From Ceratothoa steindachneri (taxonomy: Eukaryota; Arthropoda; Malacostraca; Isopoda; Cymothoidae), in contig OZ018318.1 of assembly GCA_963969495.1 (NCBI GenBank), positions 177,686,246 to 177,750,245 of the forward strand: a DNA stretch of 64,000 nucleotides. Direction: 5' to 3'. The notes below the pieces were generated by a model, which saw only the letters and a program-made list of their open reading frames with translations, did no database searches and was not told the DNA's origin. The translations under genes and the position numbers were made by a program. Of this stretch, positions 35,001 to 46,543 are shown piece by piece. Positions within the stretch are counted from its first letter, which is position 1, and the number at the start of each line of letters is the position of its first letter.

Positions 35001-36438
35001 GATGCGGTGTTCTTCTTGCGTATTGGTGGCGGATGCAAGGAGCGTCTGTCTATAATGAGATCTGTAAGCTTTTGGGTGTTTGTTTGTGTTGTGTTCGGAT
35101 GGCCTGAGCGGGGATGTGTGGATTGGTAGAAGGGAACAAGGAGGCAGTTGACAGCGAGGTGGGAACAGTGAAAGAAGAGGGATGGACAGCGGAATGTTCA
35201 GGGTTGTGGAAGATAGGGTTAATATAGTGGAAAGGGAGATGGGAACATTGAAGAGGGGAGACAGTGGGAGGAGAGTTAGGTGCTATGAAAGGCAAAGGAG
35301 AAGAATGGTTAAGGACAGAAGCGCCGGGGCTGAGAGTGTGGTCATTAGAATGGAAGGACCAGAATACGAGACAGGGTGACTGGTGGAGGAGGAATGATTG
35401 AAAAAGGATGGAGTAAAAAGGAATCGGTTTTCGCAGCCCAGTGAATGAAGGAGTGGTGAACATTAGTTTTTTTATGTATTAAGGTGAATAACATCTAGGG
35501 GATGAAAGATTTACCGTAGTCCATTTGGTACATAGAGCAATTTTATGACACTGACGTAGAAGTTGACTTCAACATGTCTTTATCCACAATGTAAAACAAG
35601 CTGTCCGTTTGTGTTTTCGGGCTGCCATCGGTTTTGGCTGGTGCCTTTCCCTGTGTGAGCGTATGTCAGTGTGGTGGGTTGGGTAAACCGGGAGGCGCCG
35701 CTATTATTTACATATGTTCGTGTAGGCGTAGTTGGAGAAAAAGCAGTGATGTTGGGTAAAGTGGAGGCGTGTGAGAGTGGGATATGTTGGGGCCTCCTTA
35801 GTTCCAAGATGGCATCCGCGCGCTTCTTAATAAGGTAGAGGCATATCATGCTCACAGCAACGTAGATGCCATCGTAGATGACTCAGTGGACGATAGTACT
35901 TGTGCATTTGTATAAAAGTGACGTTTTACACCGAATTTGCAGCAGACAAGTTCTGAATTGCATGAGTTAGTTTGAACGAGTCATGTAAAAACGCATGCAT
36001 TGATTTGGGCGTATATTTTGTTGTATCGACTTTTGTTCTGCTGTCAAGGTGCCGAGAACTTTAATACTATTTTTGAGCGTCTCTGCTAAGAGAATATTAT
36101 GATCCCCCATTTGTTGGTGCGGTTGTAATATGTCTTGAATAGCGTCCTCGCCGTATGTTCGTGTATGTTCAAGGGAACATATGTCCCCTTGATGACAAAC
36201 GCATGACGTTTTTTTGAGACGTTTTCTTGACAACTTGCCTTTTCTCTTAATTCTTCAATTAGAAAAAAAGAGGAAAATAAATTTTGTGACAGCAAGATTA
36301 ACCTTGAAGGATTTGGTGGGCAAAAGTCTAATGGGTTTGTCCTTATATACTACCCGTTGAAAAATAAATTTTAAAGGAGAGAGAGAAAAATGTATAAATT
36401 CGAGGGCATTTATAAGACAAAATAAAATGTTACGTTTT
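32011..36438. other. AT-rich spacer, no gene seen
   Basis: A short (GA)n lies at 32759-32776. 34860-35860 is less AT-rich and strongly purine-rich on the plus strand. Its 137-codon antisense Ser/Pro-rich frame (35050-35463) has no recognisable domain. No host gene could be supported. Confidence 0.55.
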
Positions 36439-36486
36439 ACATATATAAATATACATACATACACAAATATATACATACATACATAT
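36439..36486. repeat. (CATA)n-like microsatellite at the left edge of array C
   Basis: Irregular TATA/CATA repeats ending 'catacatacatat'. The last five bases (36482-36486, CATAT) are the left copy of the putative target duplication. Confidence 0.85.
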
Positions 36487-38307
36487 TGTCGTAGAATTCT
36501 TTCTGATAAAAACCCTACTTACCTGACACCACTTTTATTTAGTGTCGTAGAATGCCCCCCCTTTTTTTTGTTCTATTCTAAGAGTGCTAAGAGTGTCTAA
36601 TATATTGATATTATAAGAATATCTTGAAGAACAGAGCCGTTACCAAACACGTAAGGATATATATAAGAGAAACGAACATTAATCCCAAAATTAACTTATA
36701 TTTTATCTTTAACCATTGAATACACAACCTTTATACATTAACTACAGCAATACTCTAAATATTATTATAAACAAGAATTAATTAAATTAGTTTACCCTCC
36801 AAAATTTGGTTAACGTTTTCTCTAAACAAAACAATAATATAAGAATTAGGCTTACGGACTCATGTGGAGTTTAAAGGGCCTCAGAAATGTTATTGACTCA
36901 CAACGCGTGCCATGTGTCCAGTTGTAGATGGGAGAAATTCCACGGTCGTTTTGGCGAGGGTAGCAGCTGGGGGGTCCACACGTTCTTCCGGGGGGGAAGG
37001 GTTCTTTAAGGACGAGAACCAAGACGGTGCTTTATGCAACACCTAGGCAGTCGTGGTCTCTCTGGCGAGAGTGAGTCGAACTTGTTTCTTAAATCAAGTT
37101 AACTTGGAGTGCGGTGTGATCACCGAGTAACGAGCTCGAGGATGAGCTTTTCTCCTTCGTTACTTATTTCCTTATGGACGAGGACTGAACTCGGGGAGGG
37201 TCTTCTTCAAGGGCGAGGATAAAGGCAGGGGGGTTTCTCTGAAGAGAACAAGTTTAACTTGGTTCCTCACCAAGTTACTTAAGAGTTCGGTGTGGCCACC
37301 GAATAACGGGCTCGAGGGGGAGCTTTTTCCTTCTTCTTCTTAATTCCTCAAGGACGAGGGATACCCCTGGTGTTTAAGGTGCACCAGGATATGAGGAGTC
37401 TCTCTGGCGAGAGTAAGTTGAACTTACCAAATTAACTTATCGTTTGGTTTGATAACCAGGGACTTAGCTCAAGGCTGAACTTCTTCTTAGGCCCTTAAGG
37501 TAGGTAGCCCTGCCTCTCTTGCAGGGTACTTCTTGGTCTGGCGATCCAAGTATTCTACCTCTCCAGTCTCGGGAACTCGGTTGTGGATCCGAGGACATCG
37601 TCACCTAGAGACTGACGTATACTACCTTCTTCTTTTCTTAATTCCTCAAGGACGAGGAATACCCCTGGTGTTTAAGGTGCACCAGGATATGAGGAGTCTC
37701 TCTGGCGAGAGTAAGTTGAACTTCCAAAGTTAACTTATCGTTTGGTTTGATAACCAGGGACTTAGCTCGAGGATGAGCTTCTTCTTAGCCCCTTAAGATA
37801 GGTAGCCCTGCCTCTCTTGCAGGGTACTTCTTGGTCTGGCGAGCCAAGTAAACTACCTCTCTAGTCTCGGTAGCTCGGTTTTGGATCCGAGGACTTCGTC
37901 ACCTAGAGACTGACGTATACTACCTCGATTTTCCTCAGAGTTCCTCATTTATACCTCGCACCCCCACTTGGGGAGTGGTAAGGGGAAGAGGGGCTTGAGG
38001 ACGGCCCCAGGAGAGTTCTTTTTCCAAACGGTCTTTCCCACGAAGTCAAACATCGGCTCCTCGTTAGCCATCGAGATTGGGAGAAACCCGTCTCCAATTT
38101 CTTGTTCAACGTGAAACTGGATCTCACTCTCCTGGGGGAGATCTTACCTTTTTGACCTTTAGGGTCTTTCATGGCACCGAGTTGTGCCATGTTGTGGTTA
38201 CGCTTTTGACTCGCCGATGCCTGGGGCGGATGTCCTTACGGTAACCGCCTTGGGACTGTGTCACGAGTAAACGGAGGGGGGGGGGGAGGGGTGACCATTC
38301 TTCTACA
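36487..38307 (-). repeat. LTR1 of array C (3' LTR on the minus strand)
   Basis: On the minus strand it starts TGTAGAAGAATGG and ends CTACGACA. Of the repeated terminal segment (see 40379-40494) only two copies exist here. The promoter box lies at 37948-37955. Belongs to the outer LTR type with LTR4. Confidence 0.88.
37341..37928 (-). repeat. 298-bp direct repeat inside each C LTR (LTR1 shown)
   Basis: Two adjacent copies start at 37341 and 37639 ('taattcctcaaggacgagg' to 'gacgtatactacc'). The same pair recurs in LTR2 (from 41287), LTR3 (from 45234) and LTR4 (from 49176). Shorter, more diverged relatives lie just before (36980-37330). Each copy contains hairpin-forming words such as 'ctctctggcgagag' and 'ccctgcctctcttgcaggg'. 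The block is downstream of the promoter box, so it would be in the 5' leader of the RNA. Confidence 0.85.
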
Positions 38308-38651
38308 CACCTCCCACCGAAGAACTTAATGGGGAGCGAGAGATGCTCCCAGGAACAAAACAACTTACTCAACCTAGTCGAGCTTAGCAAAGTTGTATTT
38401 CTTTGAGCCCTCTCTTACATTAAGTTTCCTTACACATGAGCGCCCCCACGCGCGTCTACACAGGCGATGTGTCGAGCTAGACCTACTCGCAATACAATTT
38501 TACATAGAAAATTAAAAAAACTTAATTCATCGATTACCCACAAAAAAAACAACAAACAAGCTACTTCCTTACCTTTCTAAGTTTTTGAGAACTTAAATCC
38601 TACCGATAAATATTAACACGAACAACAAATGAAAACAGGGTTTCACGCTCA
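38308..38651 (-). other. 3' untranslated part and polypurine tract of C internal region 1
   Basis: Between the end of the ORF and LTR1. On the minus strand it ends 'cttcggtgggaggtg' directly before the TGTAGAAG start of the LTR, a polypurine tract. The equivalents are 42255-42598 and 46201-46543. Confidence 0.7.
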
Positions 38652-40064
38652 TTAGGTACTGAAATAACCCTCCATGGTTTTTCGTCTCCACCTATAGAGC
38701 AGCTGTACATTATCGGCTCCTTTGATGTAGCTGATCCTAAAATGGTGCTCTGTGACCATTATTCTACCGCGCCTGAGTCGGCCGTTCTGGTTATTGAGTC
38801 TACCCAAGTATGGTACTAAATGGTAGCGGTATTTCAACCTACTCAAATTACCCTTATTATAGTACTTGACTACCTTTAAACTGAACATTATGGCTAGAGC
38901 GGCCTGTTGTAGCCGGGCATAATTTATGGGAGCGTAGGTCCCATAGCTCTCCTTTAACCAGGTACACGGGAAGATCGTGTCTGGGTTCGATCTTTGGGGA
39001 TCGAGAAAACTTTTCCCTGCAAGGGCGTTAATGGGCTTGGCGCTCACTACTACTTGGCGATTTAACGGTAACTCCGTGGACGTTCCGTTCGGGGAGGAGA
39101 CTACTAGGGGTAGGGGATACTCATCCGCGTCTACCATTTGATTAGTCTTACCTGGGTGTATCTCAATAGCACCTCTTTCCTCCTTCCTTGTCAACTCATT
39201 TGACTCACTTTTCTTAGTAGGTAGTTCCTCAGGTACACCTGCTCGTACCTTTACTCTACCTTCTTTATCTTTCCTGATGACCCCATTTCGTTGGGTTCTC
39301 CTCGTAGGTTTTCCTTTAGGTAGTACTGCTGGTACCTCTTCCCTACTTTCTCCTTCTTCCATCGTTATCCCATTTGGCTGGGTTTCCCTCAATGGTCGTT
39401 TCTTAGGTCCAGGCCGGGCTACAACTTCATCGGCCTCTATGAGATTCTCGATAGGTACTCTTTCGAGTGCGAGCAATCTTTCCTTTTCTTCTCTCTCTTC
39501 TCTTTCAGCTTGAGCACGTTCTTTTTCCCTCTTCATTCTCCTTTCATCTATTTCTTTTTTAATCTTTATTCTTCTATCTTTCAACTCTTTTTCTATCTTC
39601 ATTCACCTTTCCTCGGCTTCTTGTTCTGCTTTCGCTATTTCGTTTTCCCGTCGAGTTCTTCTTTCTTCATCTTCCAGCTTTATCTTTAGTCTTCTTTCTT
39701 CATCTTCCATTTCTGTCCTTATTCTGAATTCTCGTGCTTCTCTTTTCAACAGTATTATTCTTTCGCTTGTTTTACCTCCTCTGAGCATTCTTCTTTCCTC
39801 TGTTTCTATTTTCCGCTGTATTCGGGATTCTTCACTTTTCCGGTTCATCCATATTTCCATTAATTCACGTTCTCTTTTACCTTCTCTTTTTATATCCTCT
39901 GTTTCTCTTTCAAACTTTATTAATTCTTGTTCTTTTTCTATATCCCAAATTCGTTCTTCTTCTCCACAATCTATTCTTAGTTCTGCCATGACGTAGTCAT
40001 GCATTTCTGTGCCTTCAAGTCCCAGACTTTGGGCTTGTTGGTAAAATCTTTTGACTGGATCCAT
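38652..40064 (-). pseudogene. gag coiled coil/RNase H-tail fusion ORF, copy 1 (one internal stop)
   Basis: ATG at 40064 begins 'MDPVKRFYQQAQSLGLEGTE', matching the gag start of A and B. Residues 25-200 are a charged coiled coil (R/E/K). Residues 222-304 contain about three degenerate 30-residue repeats ('RPLRETQPNG', 'KPTRRTQRNG', 'PTKKSESNE'). Residues 377-460 match the RNase H end: 'LQQAALAIMFSLKVVKYY', 'LVPYLGRLNNQNGRL', 'FRISYIKGADN'. The usual Glu (EALAI) is Ala and the TDH Asp is gone, so it is catalytically dead. A TGA at 39603-39605 (AGA in copy 3) stops it after 153 codons; the frame continues for 316 more. Capsid, zinc knuckle, protease, integrase and RT are missing. Confidence 0.85.
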
Positions 40065-40378
40065 TTCGTGTTGGTCCGTCGATTTTTCCTTTCTGTATTT
40101 TCAGATAATTATGCCGCCACTCACCAGGTAGCGCTTAGCATAACTTACCCTTAATCCCACTACTATGCTGATTGAAATACCACTCCCGACAACAAATTTA
40201 CCACTTGACCTACCAATTAGCTTTAGATTGTTACCACCCCTAACTCTACCAATTTTCCTCTCGTCAATTATTCTCTTATTCCTGATCTGATATTTCTTTA
40301 CGTGTTGGTTCTTTCTTAATTTGACACTGCTGGGTTCTTTCTAATAACAACCTACAAAACCTGACACCACTTTAATTA

Positions 40379-40494
40379 TGTCGTAGAATTCTTTCTGATA
40401 AGGACCCCACACTTGACACCACTTTAATTATGTCGTAGAATTCTTTCTGATAAAAACCCTACTTACCTGACACCACTTTTATTTAGTGTCGTAG
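40379..40494 (-). repeat. Triplicated LTR end plus primer-binding site, junction int1/LTR2
   Basis: The LTR terminus 'tgtcgtag' occurs three times (40379, 40431 and 40487; spacings 52 and 56). Each copy is accompanied by 'tgacaccac', the minus-strand primer site TGGTGTCA (tRNA-Leu type). The same triplet is at 44326/44378/44434 and 48270/48322/48378. The left end of the array has only two (36487 and 36543). Which copy is the functional end is set by the flanking CATAT. Confidence 0.85.
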
Positions 40495-42254
40495 AATGCC
40501 CCCCCTTTTTTTTGTTCTATTCTAAGAGTGCTAAGAGTGTCTAATATATTGATATTATAAGAATATCTTAAAGAACAGAGCCGTTACCAAACACGTAAGG
40601 ATATATATATAAGAAAAACGAACATTAATCCCAAAATAAACTTATATTTTATCTTTAACCATTGAATACACAACCTTTATACATTAACTACAGCAATACT
40701 CTAAATATTATTATAAACAAGAATTAATTAAATTAGTTTACCCTCCAAAATTTGGTTAACGTTTTCTCTACACAAAACAATAATATAAGAATTAGGCTTA
40801 CGGACTCATGTGGAGTTTAAAGGGCCTCAGAAATGTTATTGACTCACGACGCGTGCCGTGTGTCCAGTTGTAGATGGGAGAAATTCCACGGTCGTTTTGG
40901 CGAGGGTAGCAGCTGGGGGGTCCACACGTTCTTCCGGGGGGGAAGGGTTCTTTAAGGACGAGAACCAAGACGGTGCTTTATGCAACACCTAGGCAGTCGT
41001 GGTCTCTCTGGCGAGAGTGAGTCGAACTTGTTTCTTAAATCAAGTTAACTTGGAGTGCGGTGTGATCACCGAGTAACGAGCTCGAGGATGAGCTTTTCTC
41101 CTTCGTTACTTATTTCCTTATGGACGAGGACTGAACTCAGGGAGGGTCTTCTTCAAGGGCGAGGATAAAGGGAGGGGGGTTTCTCTGAAGAGAACAAGTT
41201 GAACTTGGTTCTTCACCAAGTTACTTAAGAGTTCGGTGTGGCCACCGAATAACGGGCTCGAGGGGGAGCTTTTTCCTTCTTCTTTTTAATTCCTCAAGGA
41301 CGAGGAATATTCCTGGTGTTTAAGGTGCACCAGGATATGAGGAGTCTCTCTGGCGAGAGTAAGTTGAACTTACCAAAGTTAAGTTATCGTTTGGTTTGAT
41401 AACCAGGGACTTAGCTCAAGGCTGAGCTTCTTCTTAGCCCATTAAGGTAGGTAGCCCTGCCTCTCTTGCAGGGTACTTCTTGGTCTGGCGAGCCAAGTAT
41501 TCTACCTCTCCAGTCTCGGTAGCTCGGTTGTGGATCCGAGGACTTCGTCACCTAGAGAGTGACGTATACTACCTTCCTCTTTTTTAAATTCCTCAAGAAC
41601 GAGAAATACCCCTGTTGTTTAAGGTGCACCAGGATATGAGGAGTCTCTCTGGCGAGAGTAAGTTGAACTTACCAAAGTTAACTTATCGTTTGGTTTGATA
41701 ACCAGGGACTTAGCTCGAGGATGAGCTTCTTCTTAGCCCCTTGAGGTAGGTAGCCCTGCCTCTCTTGCAGGGTACTTCTTGGTCTGGCGAGCCAATTAAA
41801 CTACCTCTCTAGTCTCGGTAGCTCGGTTTTGGATCCGAGGACTTCGTCACCTAGAGACTGACGTATACTACCTCGATTTTCCTCAGAGTTCCTCATTTAT
41901 ACCTCGCACCCTCTCTGGGGGAGTGGTAAGGGGGAGAGGGGCTTGAGGACGGCCCCAGGAGAGTTCTTTTTCCAAACGGTCTTTCCCACGAAGTCAAACA
42001 TCGGCTCCTCGTTAGCCATCGAGATTGGGAGAAACCCGTCTCCAATTTCTTGTTCAACGTGAAACTGGATCTCACTCTCCTGGGGGAGATCTTACCTTTT
42101 TGACCTTTAGGGTCTTTCATGGCACCGAGTTGTGCCATGTTGTGGTTACGCTTTTGACTCGCCGATGCCTGGGGCGGATGTCCTTACGGTAACCGCCTTG
42201 GGACTGTGTCACGAGTAAACGGAGGGGGGGGGGAGGGGTGACCATTCTTCTACA
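40431..42254 (-). repeat. LTR2 of array C (inner type)
   Basis: 1824 bp. Shares 'gcaccctctct', 'aggaatattcctgg' and 'ttttttaaattcctcaagaacg' with LTR3. LTR1 and LTR4 have 'gcaccccca', 'atacccctgg' and 'cttaattcctcaaggacg' instead. Promoter box at 41896-41903 (minus). Confidence 0.9.
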
Positions 42255-42598
42255 CACCTCCCACCGAAGAACTTAATGGGGAGCGAGAGATGCTCCCAGG
42301 AACAAAACAACTTACTCAATCTAGTCGAGCTTAGCAAAGTTGTATTTCTTTGAGCCCTCTCTTACATTAAGTTTCCTTACACATGAGCGCCCCCACGCGC
42401 GTCTACACAGGCGATGTGTCGAGCTAGACCTACTCGCAATACAATTTTACATAGAAAATTAAAAAAACTTAATTCATCGATTACCCACAAAAAAAACAAC
42501 AAACAAGCTACTTCCTTACCTTTCTAAGTTTTTGAGAACTTAAATCCTACCGATAAATATTAACACGAACAACAAATGAAAACAGGGTTTCACGCTCA

Positions 42599-44011
42599 TT
42601 AGGTACTGAAATAACCCTCCATGGTTTTTCGTCTCCACCTATAGAGCAGCTGTACATTATCGGCTCCTTTGATGTAGCTGATCCTAAAATGGTGCTCTGT
42701 GACCATTATTCTACCGCGCCTTAGTCGGCCGTTCTGGTTATTGAGTCTACCCAAGTATGGTACTAAATGGTAGCGGTATTTCAACCTACTCAAATTACCC
42801 TTATTATAGTACTTGACTACCTTTAAACTGAACATTATGGCTAGAGCGGCCTGTTGTAGCCGGGCATAATTTATGGGAGCGTAGGTCCCATAGCTCTCCT
42901 TTAACCAGGTACACGGGAAGATCGTGTCTGGGTTCGATCTTTGGGGATCGAGAAAACTTTTCCCTGCAAGGGCGTTAATGGGCTTGGCGCTCACTACTAC
43001 TTGGCGATTTAACGGTAACTCCGTGGACGTTCCGTTCGGGGAGGAGACTACTAGGGGTAGGGGATACTCATCCGCGTCTACCATTTGATTAGTCTTACCT
43101 GGGTGTATCTCAATAGCACCTCTTTCCTCCTTCCTTGTCAACTCATTTGACTCACTTTTCTTAGTAGGTAGTTCCTCAGGTACACCTGCTCGTACCTTTA
43201 CTCTACCTTCTTTATCTTTCCTGATGACCCCATTTCGTTGGGTTCTCCTCGTAGGTTTTCCTTTAGGTAGTACTGCTGGTACCTCTTCCCTACTTTCTCC
43301 TTCTTCCATCGTTATCCCATTTGGCTGGGTTTCCCTCAATGGTCGTTTCTTAGGTCCAGGCCGGGCTACAACTTCATCGGCCTCTATGAGATTCTCGATA
43401 GGTACTCTTTCGAGTGCGAGCAATCTTTCCTTTTCTTCTCTCTCTTCTCTTTCAGCTTGAGCACGTTCTTTTTCCCTCTTCATTCTCCTTTCATCTATTT
43501 CTTTTTTAATCTTTATTCTCCTATCTTTCAACTCTTTTTCTATCTTCATTCACCTTTCCTCGGCTTCTTGTTCTGCTTTCGCTATTTCGTTTTCCCGTCG
43601 AGTTCTTCTTTCTTCATCTTCCAGCTTTATCTTTAGTCTTCTTTCTTCATCTTCCATTTCTGTCCTTATTCTGAATTCTCGTGCTTCTCTTTTCAACAGT
43701 ATTATTCTTTCGCTTGTTTTACCTCCTCTGAGCATTCTTCTTTCCTCTGTTTCTATTTTCCGCTGTATTCGGGATTCTTCACTTTTCCGGTTCATCCATA
43801 TTTCCATTAATTCACGTTCTCTTTTACCTTCTCTTTTTATATCCTCTGTTTCTCTTTCAAACTTTATTAATTCTTGTTCTTTTTCTATATCCCAAATTCG
43901 TTCTTCTTCTCCACAATCTATTCTTAGTTCTGCCATGACGTAGTCATGCATTTCTGTGCCTTCAAGTCCCAGACTTTGGGCTTGTTGGTAAAATCTTGTG
44001 ACTGGATCCAT
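42599..44011 (-). pseudogene. gag coiled coil/RNase H-tail fusion ORF, copy 2 (same internal stop)
   Basis: Protein identical to copy 1 except residue 5 (Thr in place of Lys). It carries the same TGA after codon 153 (43550-43552). The shared stop shows that copies 1 and 2 descend from one unit by a duplication later than their split from copy 3. Confidence 0.88.
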
Positions 44012-44377
44012 TTCGTGTTGGTCCGTCGATTTTTCCTTTCTGTATTTTCAGATAATTATGCCGCCACTCACCAGGTAGCGCTTAGCATAACTTACCCTTA
44101 ATCCCACTACTATGCTGATTGAAATACCACTCCCGACAACAAATTTACCACTTGACCTACCAATTAGCTTTAGATTGTTACCACCCCTAACTCTACCAAT
44201 TTTCCTCTCGTCAATTATTCTCTTATTCCTGATCTGATATTTCTTTACGTGTTGGTTCTTTCTTAATTTGACACTGCTGGGTTCTTTCTAATAACAACCT
44301 ACAAAACCTGACACCACTTTAATTATGTCGTAGAATTCTTTCTGATAAGGACCCCACACTTGACACCACTTTAATTA

Positions 44378-46200
44378 TGTCGTAGAATTCTTTCTGATAA
44401 AAACCCTACTTACCTGACACCACTTTTATTTAGTGTCGTAGAATGCCCCCCCTTTTTTTTGTTCTATTCTAAGAGTGCTAAGAGTGTCTAATATATTGAT
44501 ATTATAAGAATATCTTAAAGAACAGAGCCGTTACCAAACACGTAAGGATATATATATAAGAAAAACGAACATTAATCCCAAAATAAACTTATATTTTATC
44601 TTTAACCATTGAATACACAACCTTTATACATTAACTACAGCAATACTCTAAATATTATTATAAACAAGAATTAATTAAATTAGTTTACCCTCCAAAATTT
44701 GGTTAACGTTTTCTCTACACAAAACAATAATATAAGAATTAGGCTTACGGACTCATGTGGAGTTTAAAGGGCCTCAGAAATGTTATTGACTCACGACGCG
44801 TGCCGTGTGTCCAGTTGTAGATGGGAGAAATTCCACGGTCGTTTTGGCGAGGGTAGCAGCTGGGGGGTCCACACGTTCTTCCGGGGGGGAAGGGTTCTTT
44901 AAGGACGAGAACCAAGACGGTGCTTTATGCAACACCTAGGCAGTCGTGGTCTCTCTGGCGAGAGTGAGTCGAACTTGTTTCTTAAATCAAGTTAACTTGG
45001 AGTGCGGTGTGATCACCGAGTAACGAGCTCGAGGATGAGCTTTTCTCCTTCGTTACTTATTTCCTTATGGACGAGGACTGAACTCAGGGAGGGTCTTCTT
45101 CAAGGGCGAGGATAAAGGGAGGGGGGTTTCTCTGAAGAGAACAAGTTTAACTTGGTTCCTCACCAAGTTACTTAAGAGTTCGGTGTGGCCACCGAATAAC
45201 GGGCTAGAGGGGGAGCTTTTTCCTTCTTCTTTTTAATTCCTCAAGGACGAGGAATATTCCTGGTGTTTAAGGTGCACCAGGATATGAGGAGTCTCTCTGG
45301 CGAGAGTAAGTTGAACTTACCAAAGTTAAGTTATCGTTTGGTTTGATAACCAGGGACTTAGCTCAAGGCTGAGCTTCTTCTTAGCCCATTAAGGTAGGTA
45401 GCCCTGCCTCTCTTGCAGGGTACTTCTTGGTCTGGCGAGCCAAGTATTCTACCTCTCCAGTCTCGGTAGCTCGGTTGTGGATCCGAGGACTTCGTCACCT
45501 AGAGAGTGACGTATACTACCTTCCTCTTTTTTAAATTCCTCAAGAACGAGAAATACCCCTGTTGTTTAAGGTGCACCAGGATATGAGGAGTCTCTCTGGC
45601 GAGAGTAAGTTGAACTTACCAAAGTTAACTTATCGTTTGGTTTGATAACCAGGGACTTAGCTCGAGGATGAGCTTCTTCTTAGCCCCTTGAGGTAGGTAG
45701 CCCTGCCTCTCTTGCAGGGTACTTCTTGGTCTGGCGAGCCAATTAAACTACCTCTCTAGTCTCGGTAGCTCGGTTTTGGATCCGAGGACTTCGTCACCTA
45801 GAGACTGACGTATACTACCTCGATTTTCCTCAGAGTTCCTCATTTATACCTCGCACCCTCTCTGGGGAAGTGGTAAGGGGGAGAGGGGCTTGAGGACGGC
45901 CCCAGGAGAGTTCTTTTTCCAAACGGTCTTTCCCACGAAGTCAAACATCGGCTCCTCGTTAGCCATCGAGATTGGGAGAAACCCGTCTCCAATTTCTTGT
46001 TCAACGTGAAACTGGATCTCACTCTCCTGGGGGAGATCTTACCTTTTTGACCTTTAGGTTCTTTCATGGCACCGAGTTGTGCCATGTTGTAGTTACGCTT
46101 TTGACTCGCCGATGCCTGGGGCGGATGTCCTTACGGTAACCGCCTTGGGACTGCATCACGAGTCAACGGAGAGGGGGGAAGGGGTGACCATTCTTCTACA
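44378..46200 (-). repeat. LTR3 of array C (inner type)
   Basis: 1823 bp, nearly identical to LTR2. Differences include 'gggctagagg' for 'gggctcgagg'. Promoter box at 45843-45850 (minus). Confidence 0.9.
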
Positions 46201-46543
46201 CACCTCCCACCGAAGAACTTAATGGGGAGCCGGAGATGCTCCCAGGAACAAAACAACTTACTCAACCTAATCGAGCTTAGCAAAGTTGTATTTCTTTGAG
46301 TCCTCTCTTACATTAAGTTTCCTTACACATGAGCGCCCCCACGCGCGTCTACACAGGCGATGTGTCGAGCTAGACCTACTCGCAATACAATTTTACATAG
46401 AAAATTAAAAAACCTTAATTCATCGATTACCCACAAAAAAACAACAAACAAGCTACTTCCTTACCTTTCTAAGTTTTTGAGAACTTAAATCCTACCGATA
46501 AATATTAACACGAACAACAAATGAAAACAGGGTTTCACGCTCA

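Noticed and set aside
35050..35463. 137-codon Ser/Pro-rich minus-strand frame
   Set aside because: Composition follows a purine-rich plus strand; no domain, no start context, no neighbour support.
37945..38190. 81-codon minus-strand frame repeated in all four C LTRs
   Set aside because: It overlaps the TATA box and U3 of the LTR and is conserved only because the LTR is repeated; no protein family recognised.
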